60,124 nt of DNA from Bacteroidota bacterium (GTDB lineage Bacteria; Bacteroidota; Bacteroidia; Flavobacteriales; Schleiferiaceae), in the NCBI GenBank assembly GCA_003045865.1, contig PZPB01000006.1, forward strand, positions 12,511-72,634, written 5' to 3'. Under the pieces are notes generated by a model, which saw only the letters and a program-made list of their open reading frames with translations, was not told where the DNA came from and did no database searches. The translations under genes and the position numbers were made by a program. This document shows, piece by piece, positions 26,001-33,325 of the stretch; within the stretch, counting starts at the first letter, position 1, and the number at the start of each line of letters is the position of its first letter.

Positions 26001-28662
26001 ATTTACTCCAGGAACAGGTATGATATTAAACCCGGCCACTACTCCTGCTACTTTATCAGGATTAATGCCAGGTACTATCTATGAAGCTTGTGTTTACGAT
26101 ATCTGTTCAGTTCTAGGTGATACTAGTGCAGCAGCTTGTGTAACATTCACAACTTTATGCGCACCTATTACTATGTATCCATATAGTGAGAACTTCGATA
26201 TGGGAATTATCCCAGCTTGTTATGCCTCAACCGGCACTACCACTGGACCATTCCTATGGGCACCAGATGCAGGTGGTACACCTTCAGGTGCTACTGGTCC
26301 TGCTGTAGATAATACTACAGGAACAGGTGCTGGTTTCTATATGTATACAGAAGCTTCTAGCCCAGCAGCAGCAGGTGATAGTGCTTTCTTAGAATTGCCA
26401 GAATTCAATTTGACTTCTTTGACAGTTCCAGAAATCAGCTATTTCTACCACATGTTCGGTGCAGATATCCAAAGCTTAGAGCTTGAGGTTTATGATGCAA
26501 CTACCATGACTTGGTCTAGCATTAACAGTATTGTTGGTCAACAACAAACTGCTAATGGAGATGCATGGATGGAAGCTAGAGTAGACTTAAGCGCTTATGT
26601 TACAAGTACGAACTTAAGAATGCGTTTCTTAACCGTACGTGGTGCAAGCTTTAATGGCGATGTTGCTTTGGATGATATCACCGTGAGAGAAACTCCTGCT
26701 TGTGTGGATCCAAGTAACTTAATGGTAACTAATGCTACTTCTAGCTCTATCAGCTTAAGCTGGATGAGTGATACGAATATCGTTTCTTCTACTATCGAGT
26801 ACGGTCCTATCGGATTTAGCTTAGGTACAGGAACGCAAGTTACCGCTACGCCAAGTGCCTTTACGGTTACTGGTTTAGCCAGTGGAGCTTGTTTCGAATT
26901 CTATGTAAGAGATAGCTGTTCTTCAGCTACCGCGTGGATCGGACCAGTTAACTCTTGTACTATCGCTACTTGTAGTGTAAGTTCAATACCAGTATCTGCT
27001 ACTAGCGATACTACCGATTGCGACGGAGGAAGTGTTTCTCTAAGTGCAGTTTCAAGTACCGGTAACGATCTAGTTTGGTTAAACAACGGTCAGGCCGTGA
27101 GTACAGGCGCAAATTTTGTTTCTGACTCTATTAGCTTTACTACTGCCTTCGACGTAGCAGAGTTTGTTACTACTACTCCAGTGTTACATGTTGGTCCTTT
27201 AACCAATATTGCGGCTGCCGGTTTCGGTAACTTCTCTAACGGTCAGTGGATTACTGTAAACGACACGATTCATATCGATAGCATGGTGGTAAGACACAAC
27301 AATGATGTAGTGGCTCAAGTGGTTCTTTGGACCGACGACAGCTTCAGCAACTTGGTACAATTAGGTGATACCTTTAGTACGCCTGCAGCTACTGTTGGCG
27401 ATTTACAAGTACCAGTTAATATGGTAGTTACTCCAGGTGTTTACTTTATGAACCTAAACTTCATTAGCGGTGCGGGACAATTATTCCGTGCAACGGGTGG
27501 TGCTGCTTATCCTTATAGCCTTGCTGGCTTAATGAGTATTGACAGTACTAACTTCGCTGATCAGTCGCGTATCTATTATACCTTCGACATGACAGTAAGT
27601 AAAGCATGTATCGGTACTCCAATCCAAGGATTTGGAATTGTACCGGGTGCAAATGCTGGTCTTACCGACACGGTTTCTGTTTGTTCTACCGAGAGTATGG
27701 TTGATTTAACAAGCTTCTTAGGAGTTTATGACTTCGGTGGTACTTGGACTGATCTAAGTGCAACAGGTGCATTAACGGATAGTATTTTCGACGCAACAGC
27801 GGTTACAGCTGGAGCGAGCTACGACTTTAGTTACATCCTTGCTGGTGTAAATGGTTGTGCAGGAGATACCGCTTTCCTTAATGTAACGGTTGAAGCCGCT
27901 CCAGATGCTGGTGCAGATTCTTCTTTCGCTTTATGTATCGGTTCAGGTAACGTTATTCTTAGAACTTACATTACTGGTAATCCATTCGGTGGTACTTGGG
28001 TAGATCTTGATAACTCAGGCGCTCTTAATACTACTGGTGTTTGGAGATCGAATGTGGCGACTGCAGGTACTTTCCGTGTAGCTTACATTTTAAGCGGAAC
28101 GGTTTGTGCTGCGGATACGGCAATACTTACCATTAGCTCAGATAATGCCGTAAGTGCAGGAATCGCAGTTAGTGATACCGTTTGTGATCAAAATGCTATG
28201 GTGGATCTTAACACTTTCTTAGATGCTTCGGCAACTACTGGTGGTACTTGGTCAGACCTTAGCAGCACAGGTGCACTAAGCGCAAACATGTTTGATGCAA
28301 CGGCGGTAACCAACAACTCTAGCTACGACTTCCAGTACAAAGTGATGTCTGCTTGTGGTGATGACTCTATTGTAGTTACACTTTATGTAGATGATTGCGA
28401 TGTATCAGTACGCGAACTTAGCACTGGCTTTATCAATATCTATCCAAACCCAACCAGCGGTTTAATTAAGATAGAAAACAAAGCAGTGAAAGGTGAAGTG
28501 AGAGTAGAACTTTACTCGGCGAACGGTCAGCTAATGATGAGCAAAAACTTCGGTGAAAACGAAGGCATGAGCTTAGATATTACCGACTACGCTACCGGTA
28601 TTTACACTGTAAAAGTTAACTCTGAAAAAGGCCTTGATGTGAAACGCATCATTAAGCAATAA
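20089..28662 (+). CDS. Giant modular T9SS-secreted protein (adhesin-like)
   Basis: A 2857-residue extracellular protein. Order of parts: signal peptide (MRKFIQLILLVAFGTLQAQ); a CBM48/glycogen-binding-like domain (about 20-125, VNVNGNFNGWCGGCNPM, EYKFTLDGW); a jelly-roll-like domain (130-300); a right-handed beta-helix of polar Asn-rich turns (305-745). Then six FN3 domains sharing a Y-G-P-x-G-F-x-x-G-x-G-T signature alternate with MAM/jelly-roll-like modules that open FxExF and contain YxxYEssSG. A DSFGDGWNGGE domain lies near 1670, and three ~83-residue repeats (DTV..C...MVDL..FL, GGTW.DL) lie at 2520-2770. It ends in a T9SS domain (IYPNPTSGLIKIE). Likely surface adhesion or carbohydrate binding; no catalytic site was seen. 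Confidence 0.88.
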   Translation: MRKFIQLILLVAFGTLQAQNDTVTFKVDMNDYTGSFTTVNVNGNFNGWCGGCNPMTDANSDGVWEVALPLTAGTIEYKFTLDGWTAQENFSPGGTCTVTAGGFTNRVLTFSGNNTVLPVVCYNSCLACTGVVLSQVDLPISWDDALVNYTTVSFGGNVDIVATDPTDATNSVLQLDKGLGTQTWAGTTLSAGGLATAIPFTVGGANTISVRFWSPDAGAAVLLKVEDKTNGGIFVETTDTTTVAGGWEILTFNFNNPGPNAATINTANTYDLVSIFPNFGVDGNTAGAKTYYVDDVVYGTITTGMAGVYTIDPAGSGSMNYTSFSAAAADLVSLGVVGACTFNVAPGSYTDTVYLPAIMGTSSTNTIMFDGGDSATTSLAYNTAAINQKAVILLDGADYVTFKGLTITHPGTTDSWGIRMQNDNDNLTVDGCRFEMAVTTSTGSDIAAIASTGSSTSSFTETEGGDNTTIINSAFINGQYGVHFEALAAFSDSNLVINNNLFEGNYYRYFMSDNTYNMTMNGNTMRGMPATSTSGYAVALYDIIGFEINNNNIICSDWGIYISDGNFDGAPPATSNITNNMITSSGDEAFYVDDFESANVYYNTFVTTSTSTSAYGAYFNDCINVDVRNNVFYGEATYAVWFSDNTTLTSTTSAPITLDHNIYYTVGGSSLAYDAGAQADLAAWQLARANNVNSLSGDPIFLDPTSDLHMAGGLANNAATPIASVTMDIDGDMRSATTPDLGADEYLPASCLPVSGVATIMAYADSVSIGWIGNNGATATFNIEYGPLGFTPGAGTTVTAHPDSSITITGLMANTDYEIYITANCGAGGLGATVGPTAFRTALAGPRVITCATGTLGSLLTEEFDNATSFTGDIGGGNGFWMYDNNTTSSSNTGPSAPQSGTHYIYYESSSGDSAAMVSPAIDLAAASQNVELSFWMHAYGATIGVLKVGVSTSATGPFTNVFTYGPGQLQTDELDPWQNVGVNLDAYLGQTIYIQFNYIKGASFDSDLAIDLFEVKSCLSCLTPSALTAANITSTTADITWTSGASNLGSTIEYGPNGFTPGTGTILTSTTGTVSLTGLSPVTQYQVYVTDSCGAGDVSSLSGPISFATVCGAIIPPSLEDFSNGWTPNACWDEGDGGTPATGPAALGLGGWGTDGFANNGTTGAVKINLYNTGDEDWMLSPQYDLGTGANLQVEFDFGVFAWNTTNPASLGSDDEVQLLISTDNGATWVNLATYNNTYVTNASGNHEVATLYTYTGVVQFAIWATEGVIDDPEDNDIFVDNFEVRVTPACPDPAAVLATNITSTDADITWTSSVGGVGSSLEYGPAGFTPGTGTLITSTTDSVHLSGLMSATAYDVYVTDSCGASGVSATIGPITFTTLCPASFLAPYSTDFENITIGQQTSYENCWSLPATTTPRWEAEDATGGNENSTATGPFYDNTNFGSAGGTYMYLETSSGATGGKGLLSSPTIDFASLTAPQLDFYYHMYGATMGVLRIYAEDASGTLTILDSIVGQQQTAGSDAWIKKSIDLSSLAGTSYSFVFEGERGTSFTGDISIDDFSVAEAPNCFASTALTVISTSDNSAELTWTAGSGTSWDIEYGPAGFTPGSGTMFNATNDTITISGLMASTAYEFYVTDSCGASGVASTAGPASFTTSACPLADQCAYTVDLYDSFGDGWNGGEITIFQNGVAVASFGSTFSTGFNSLGNPVNLCDNVPTTVTLSTAGAWPSEIGVVVINPNGDTAGVHLASPTVGTGDTLFAFTSNCSACPAIAAPYFESFEANSATVGCWSNVFVADTFSWTLGTGSTGGAITGAYAGSQNAVFVSTNGGPDTTLFVSPVIDMTALISPQLSFWYAQEEWFGDQNVTNVYYRASASDPWTFLFGDNANRNTWTQALVSLPNPSSTYQIAIEGVNNWGHANVIDSLSITDAAQICTAPDSVAASNITTTNADITWVSGSNQSSSWIEYGPLGFTPGTGMILNPATTPATLSGLMPGTIYEACVYDICSVLGDTSAAACVTFTTLCAPITMYPYSENFDMGIIPACYASTGTTTGPFLWAPDAGGTPSGATGPAVDNTTGTGAGFYMYTEASSPAAAGDSAFLELPEFNLTSLTVPEISYFYHMFGADIQSLELEVYDATTMTWSSINSIVGQQQTANGDAWMEARVDLSAYVTSTNLRMRFLTVRGASFNGDVALDDITVRETPACVDPSNLMVTNATSSSISLSWMSDTNIVSSTIEYGPIGFSLGTGTQVTATPSAFTVTGLASGACFEFYVRDSCSSATAWIGPVNSCTIATCSVSSIPVSATSDTTDCDGGSVSLSAVSSTGNDLVWLNNGQAVSTGANFVSDSISFTTAFDVAEFVTTTPVLHVGPLTNIAAAGFGNFSNGQWITVNDTIHIDSMVVRHNNDVVAQVVLWTDDSFSNLVQLGDTFSTPAATVGDLQVPVNMVVTPGVYFMNLNFISGAGQLFRATGGAAYPYSLAGLMSIDSTNFADQSRIYYTFDMTVSKACIGTPIQGFGIVPGANAGLTDTVSVCSTESMVDLTSFLGVYDFGGTWTDLSATGALTDSIFDATAVTAGASYDFSYILAGVNGCAGDTAFLNVTVEAAPDAGADSSFALCIGSGNVILRTYITGNPFGGTWVDLDNSGALNTTGVWRSNVATAGTFRVAYILSGTVCAADTAILTISSDNAVSAGIAVSDTVCDQNAMVDLNTFLDASATTGGTWSDLSSTGALSANMFDATAVTNNSSYDFQYKVMSACGDDSIVVTLYVDDCDVSVRELSTGFINIYPNPTSGLIKIENKAVKGEVRVELYSANGQLMMSKNFGENEGMSLDITDYATGIYTVKVNSEKGLDVKRIIKQ

Positions 28663-28685
28663 TCAGATTGATTTAATATCAACTA

Positions 28686-28722
28686 AGCGCTCTGGCAGAA
28701 ATGTCAGGGCGCTTTTTTTTTT
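28686..28722 (+). terminator. Intrinsic terminator of the giant gene
   Basis: AGCGCTCTGGCA-GAAA-TGTCAGGGCGCT forms a ~12-bp stem with two G-T or wobble pairs, followed by ten T residues. It lies 24 bases after the stop. Confidence 0.9.
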
Positions 28723-28789
28723 GGCAATTTTACCGGTCCTTTCTTGCTCAAGGCAGATGGCTGCCTGCGGGCCTTGCGCTTTTTGAATG

Positions 28790-28797
28790 TATATTTG
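28790..28797 (+). promoter_or_regulatory. -7 box upstream of the prolyl oligopeptidase gene
   Basis: TATATTTG matches TAnnTTTG and lies 35 bases before the start codon. No TTG is found at the ideal -33 distance. Confidence 0.5.
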
Positions 28798-28831
28798 TGA
28801 GCCAAGAAAACCCTATCCTTAAAACTATTTT

Positions 28832-31015
28832 ATGAAACACTTAAAAATTACGGGTGCTGTATTAGCCTTGGCTGTTCTTAACAGCTGTGCACCTCAAGAA
28901 GCTAAACAAGATGAGAAAATGGCATTAGATTATCCAGAAACGCGCAAAGACACGAGCGTTATTGAGGATTACTTTGGCACCATGGTGTCCGACCCTTACC
29001 GCTGGTTAGAAGATGATCGCGCCCCTGAAACGGAAGAATGGGTTAAAGCGGAAAATAAACTCACCTTTAACTATTTAGAAGGCATAGCTTACCGTGATGA
29101 GTTGAAGGAGCAAATGACGAAATTATGGGACTACGAAAAGGTTTCCGCTCCTACTGATCATGGCGACTTCACCTATTTTTCTAAAAACGATGGACTGCAA
29201 AACCAATCGGTTTTATACCGCTTTCCCAAGGGCGGTAATATGGATTCGGCCCAAGTGTTTTTAGATCCGAATACTTTTGCGGAAGACGGCAGTAGTTCTT
29301 TAGGTGGACTAAGCTTTAGTAAAGATGGCTCGTTATGTGCCTACCAGATTTCCGAAGGCGGTTCCGATTGGAGAAAGGTAATTATTATGGATGCCGCATC
29401 TACGGAAGTGATAGGCGATACTTTAATGGATGTTAAATTTTCGGGCCTTTCTTGGCGTGGAAATGAAGGCTTTTACTACAGTAGCTATGATAAACCCAAA
29501 GGAGGTAGCCAGTTAACGGGTTTAACTAATACCCATAAGCTCTATTTTCATAAAATGGGTAGCGCTCAAGCAGAAGATGAACTAATTTTTGGCGGCGAGA
29601 CAATGATAAGACGCTATGTGAGTGGTTACGTTACCGAAGATCAGCAGTATTTGGTTATTTCTGCCGCTGAATCAACCACCGGTAATGAGCTATACATTCA
29701 AAAGCTTAACGACCCCCAAGCAGAAATTTTACCAATAGTTACTGGTTTTGATAGCGATCAATCTATTATTCATACCGAAGGGGAAGATTTGTATTTATCA
29801 ACCAATCTAAACGCTCCTAACCAAAAAGTGGTTAAAACGAGCTTCTCAATGTTAGCCCCAGAAAATTGGGTAGACCTTATCCCGGAAACGGAAAACGTTT
29901 TAAGTATTGGTACCGCTGGAGGTAAGTTTTTTGCCACCTATTTGATTGATGCGGTAAACAAAGTGTTTCAATACAATATAAACGGTGAGTTAGAGCGCGA
30001 AATTGAATTACCTGGCCCTGGCTCTGCTGGAGGTTTTGGCGGAAATTGGGATGATGAAGAAATCTATTATTCCTTTACCAATTATGTGTATCCCGCATCT
30101 ACTTTTAAGTACAACATTACTAGTGGTGAATCGGAACTATACCGCAAATCTGCAGTGGATTTCGATTCCGAAAAATTCGAATCGCATCAAGTATTTTATA
30201 CTTCTAAAGATGGTACTAAAGTACCGTTGATTATTACTCATAAAAAGGGACTACCATTGGATGGTTCTAATCCTACCTTACTCTACGGATATGGCGGTTT
30301 TAATATAAGTCTAACGCCTGGTTTTAGAACTAGCAATATTGTTTTCTTAGAGCAAGGTGGTGTATTTGCAGTGGCCAATTTACGCGGCGGAGGCGAATAC
30401 GGTGAAGAATGGCATCAAGCAGGCACGAAGCTTAAAAAGCAAAACGTTTTTGACGATTTTATTGCGGCAGGAGAATACCTTATTGCAGAAGGTTATACTT
30501 CTAAGGCTAAATTGGCAATTGAAGGCGGATCTAACGGCGGTTTATTGGTGGGTGCTGTAATGACGCAACGTCCCGATTTAATGGCTGTAGCCTTTCCCGC
30601 AGTGGGAGTTTTAGATATGTTACGCTACCACAAGTTTACTTCGGGAGCGGGCTGGCATACCGACTATGGAACATCGGAAGACAATAAGGAAATGTTCGAT
30701 TACCTCTATGCTTATTCGCCCGTTCATAATTTAAAAGCGGGTACTGAGTATCCTGCTACTATGGTTACTACTGGCGACCATGATGACCGTGTTGTTCCTG
30801 CCCACAGCTTTAAGTTTGCCGCGGCATTACAAGATGCCCACGAAGGGCTAAACCCTGTACTTATTCGCATTGAAACCAACGCAGGTCATGGTGCAGGAAA
30901 ACCAACCGATAAGATTATTCAGGAGCAAGCAGATAAATGGTCTTTCATGCTCTATAACATGGGTTATGAAAAGCTACCCCATCCTTACGCATCTGCACAA
31001 GCGAGTGCTGAATAG
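28832..31015 (+). CDS. Prolyl oligopeptidase lipoprotein (family S9A)
   Basis: Cuts short peptides after proline, probably in the periplasm or on the outer membrane. The 727-residue protein has a lipoprotein signal with lipobox LNSC (Cys19), then a seven-bladed propeller (about 100-450), then the hydrolase domain. The triad is Ser567 (GGSNGG), Asp651/652 (GDHDDRVVP) and His686 (NAGHGAGK). The N-terminal PETRKDTSVIEDYFGTMVSDPYRWLE stretch is typical of the family. A monocistronic gene with its own promoter box and bidirectional terminator. Confidence 0.95.
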   Translation: MKHLKITGAVLALAVLNSCAPQEAKQDEKMALDYPETRKDTSVIEDYFGTMVSDPYRWLEDDRAPETEEWVKAENKLTFNYLEGIAYRDELKEQMTKLWDYEKVSAPTDHGDFTYFSKNDGLQNQSVLYRFPKGGNMDSAQVFLDPNTFAEDGSSSLGGLSFSKDGSLCAYQISEGGSDWRKVIIMDAASTEVIGDTLMDVKFSGLSWRGNEGFYYSSYDKPKGGSQLTGLTNTHKLYFHKMGSAQAEDELIFGGETMIRRYVSGYVTEDQQYLVISAAESTTGNELYIQKLNDPQAEILPIVTGFDSDQSIIHTEGEDLYLSTNLNAPNQKVVKTSFSMLAPENWVDLIPETENVLSIGTAGGKFFATYLIDAVNKVFQYNINGELEREIELPGPGSAGGFGGNWDDEEIYYSFTNYVYPASTFKYNITSGESELYRKSAVDFDSEKFESHQVFYTSKDGTKVPLIITHKKGLPLDGSNPTLLYGYGGFNISLTPGFRTSNIVFLEQGGVFAVANLRGGGEYGEEWHQAGTKLKKQNVFDDFIAAGEYLIAEGYTSKAKLAIEGGSNGGLLVGAVMTQRPDLMAVAFPAVGVLDMLRYHKFTSGAGWHTDYGTSEDNKEMFDYLYAYSPVHNLKAGTEYPATMVTTGDHDDRVVPAHSFKFAAALQDAHEGLNPVLIRIETNAGHGAGKPTDKIIQEQADKWSFMLYNMGYEKLPHPYASAQASAE

Positions 31016-31035
31016 ACATGAGTAAATAGCAAAGT

Positions 31036-31072
31036 AAAAGGCCGCTAATCGTTACGACTAGCGGCCTTTTTA
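31036..31072. terminator. Bidirectional terminator
   Basis: AAAAGGCCGCTA-N11-TAGCGGCCTTTTT, a perfect 12-bp stem with A run before and T run after. It sits between convergent genes (prolyl oligopeptidase and fasciclin protein) and can serve both. Confidence 0.9.
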
Positions 31073-31113
31073 TTGTAAAGCTTTTATAGAATAACTAGCT
31101 TTTAAAGCTCAAA

Positions 31114-32112
31114 CTATTGTGGTAATAAAACAGCATTAACGAAGTGCAGTGCACCATTGGTACCAATTGCATCGGTTCCAGTTACGGTGGCATCATCAGT
31201 ATCAGCGTTGTTATCAATAATGCTTACACTTGCGCCATTAATATTCACAAAGAAAGTTAGAGCAGTACCCATGTTTTCGGCTAAAGTGTTTACGTTACCC
31301 GTGTTTAGATCGCCGGCCAAAACATCACCTGCTACTACATGGTAAAGAAGTACTTGCGCCAAACCATCTGTGCCGATAGCAGATACTAATTCGGCTAAGT
31401 TGTTTACACCAGGTGTGGCGGCAACAAGATCATCAAAAGCAGCATTGTTGGGCGCGAAAACGGTATATCTACCTGCATTACCAGCTAATACTTCGTCTAA
31501 GTTTCCGTCGGCAAGACTTAAGGCAGCTCCTAATGAAGTGTAGTCTCTATTTAAAGCCACTAGGCCATGTACACTTAATGGAAGTATAACGGCATCAATT
31601 ACGTGTGCCACACCATTGGAGGCCGTAATATCGACTTGTGTTACCGTTGCTACGTCGTTTAAAACAACATCGCTTCCCACCTCGGCGTATAAACTTAAAT
31701 TGTTACCCGCAGAGTTTGCTGAAGCAGTACTGTAGTAACCTGTGCTTACATCGCTAGCTTTTGCGGTTACCCCTAAAACGTGGTACAATAAAACATCACG
31801 TAAACCAGCCGTGGTTAAAGCGGCTTCCAATGCATCTAAGTCGGCCAATTGCAAATCACCTAATAAAGCGGTAAAAGCCTCATTGGTGGGAGCGAATACA
31901 GTGTATGTTCCTTCTGCGTTTAGGGTAGCATCTAAGCCAGTACGGGTTAAAGCATCTACCAAAATGCTAAAGCGAGCATCGTCTGCTACTGTTTGCGTAA
32001 GGGATTTGGGTGCTGCGGGTGCTGGTTGATCATCGTCATCGTCGGAACAACTCGTTAAGATAAACATGGAACTAAAAGCCAACAAAAGGCTGCTAAAAAG
32101 TAATTTTCTCAT
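31114..32112 (-). CDS. Fasciclin-domain lipoprotein
   Basis: A 332-residue surface or periplasmic lipoprotein with two FAS1 domains, a fold linked to adhesion. The lipobox is LTSC, followed by an Asp-rich spacer (SDDDDDQ) that may act as an export signal for surface lipoproteins in this phylum. Each FAS1 repeat shows the H1/H2 motifs (YTVFAPTNEAFTALL and YTVFAPNNAAFDDL; LLYHVLG and LLYHVVAG). I start at ATG 32112, where the signal begins; an upstream ATG at 32199 adds 29 residues in the promoter region. Divergent from the KAS III-like gene. Confidence 0.92.
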   Translation of the reverse strand: MRKLLFSSLLLAFSSMFILTSCSDDDDDQPAPAAPKSLTQTVADDARFSILVDALTRTGLDATLNAEGTYTVFAPTNEAFTALLGDLQLADLDALEAALTTAGLRDVLLYHVLGVTAKASDVSTGYYSTASANSAGNNLSLYAEVGSDVVLNDVATVTQVDITASNGVAHVIDAVILPLSVHGLVALNRDYTSLGAALSLADGNLDEVLAGNAGRYTVFAPNNAAFDDLVAATPGVNNLAELVSAIGTDGLAQVLLYHVVAGDVLAGDLNTGNVNTLAENMGTALTFFVNINGASVSIIDNNADTDDATVTGTDAIGTNGALHFVNAVLLPQ

Positions 32113-32260
32113 AATATTGTTGTTTAATGTTTTTAAGGTAACGTTAAACAAATTAAAAGGTTGGAAAAACTTGACATTTATTTCAAACCCGCTTAACATT
32201 TAAAGATTAAAGGTCTTTTTAGCTAATAAATTTCTTTCCTTTGAGTATAAAACCAAGACA

Positions 32261-33325
32261 ATGAATTTAGAAATAACAGGGACGGGAAGTTACATTCCTG
32301 AGCTAAAAGTACCAAACAGTGACTTTTTAAAGCATAGCTTTTTTGGCCCTAAGGGAGATGCGATTGATCAAGATCCGCAGCTAACAATTGATAAGTTTAG
32401 GGAAATAACCGGGATAGAAGAACGACGATATGCGAGAGCAGATCAACAAACTAGCGACTTAGGAACCATTGCTGCATTAAGAGCCATTGAGGACGCGGGT
32501 ATTGATCCCGAAACCTTAGATGGCATTATTGTCGCCCATAATTTTGGGAATATTCCCCACGGAAAAATTCAGTCGGATATCTTACCCAGCTTAGCCACCC
32601 GCGTTAAGCACGACCTTAAAATTGAAAACCCCAATTGCATTGCTTTTGATATTTTATATGGTTGCCCAGGATGGGTACAAGCGATGATTTTGGCCTATAA
32701 TTATATTAAAGCGCAGCAAGGGGAGCGCTATTTGGTAATTGGGGCAGAAACGCTTTCACGCAAGCTCGATCCACACGATCGCGACTCCATGATTTTCGCT
32801 GATGGCGCCGGAGCAGCTGTGGTAGAAGCCCGTAAAAACAATTTAAAACGCGGCATATTAAGCACCGCGTCGCAAACCTTTACCAACGAAGAGGCCTATT
32901 ATCTATCTTACGATGTGAGCAATGATCCAAACACTGAAGACCAAACGCGCTATATAAAAATGAAGGGGCAGAAGATTTTTCAATTTGCCCTAACCCATGT
33001 GCCGGCCGCCATGAAAACCTGTCTCGATAGAAGCGGCTTATCTATAGACCAGGTAAAAAAGGTTTTAATTCATCAAGCTAACGAGAAAATGGATGAAGCC
33101 ATTATAAAGCGCTTTTTCCGCCTCTATAAAAAAGAAACTCCCGCCGATATTATGCCAATGAGTATTCACCTTTTGGGGAATAGCTCGGTGGCTACCGTTC
33201 CTACTTTGCTTGATCTTCTTCGCAAGGGAGAACTAGAAGGACATAGTTTAGAGGAAGGCGACGTAATTTTATTGGCCTCAGTAGGCGCCGGAATGAGCAT
33301 TAATGCAATTACCTATCGCGTTTAA
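32261..33325 (+). CDS. 3-oxoacyl-ACP synthase III-like enzyme
   Basis: Thiolase-fold condensing enzyme of 354 residues. The full FabH-type triad is present: Cys135 (ILYGCPGW), His271 (LIHQAN) and Asn307 (LLGNSSVA). It carries an insertion compared with FabH around residues 205-235 (YLSYDVSNDPNTEDQTRYI), and the region around the Cys reads DILYGCPG instead of the usual DxxAACxG, so the substrate may not be acetyl-CoA/malonyl-ACP. No other fatty-acid genes are adjacent. It could serve as a second FabH or in a specialised acyl condensation; unresolved. Its stop codon lies close to the convergent sulfotransferase end. Confidence 0.85.
   Translation: MNLEITGTGSYIPELKVPNSDFLKHSFFGPKGDAIDQDPQLTIDKFREITGIEERRYARADQQTSDLGTIAALRAIEDAGIDPETLDGIIVAHNFGNIPHGKIQSDILPSLATRVKHDLKIENPNCIAFDILYGCPGWVQAMILAYNYIKAQQGERYLVIGAETLSRKLDPHDRDSMIFADGAGAAVVEARKNNLKRGILSTASQTFTNEEAYYLSYDVSNDPNTEDQTRYIKMKGQKIFQFALTHVPAAMKTCLDRSGLSIDQVKKVLIHQANEKMDEAIIKRFFRLYKKETPADIMPMSIHLLGNSSVATVPTLLDLLRKGELEGHSLEEGDVILLASVGAGMSINAITYRV

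Noticed and set aside
22350-26970. Regular repeats in the giant gene as a CRISPR or tandem array
   Set aside because: They are long in-frame protein domain repeats (~260 and ~500 bases) with diverged sequence, not short direct repeats with spacers.
20181-28000. Many antisense frames in the giant gene, up to 147 codons
   Set aside because: They are Val/Pro/Thr-rich mirror products of the FN3 and jelly-roll codons, and the sense frame has clear domains throughout.
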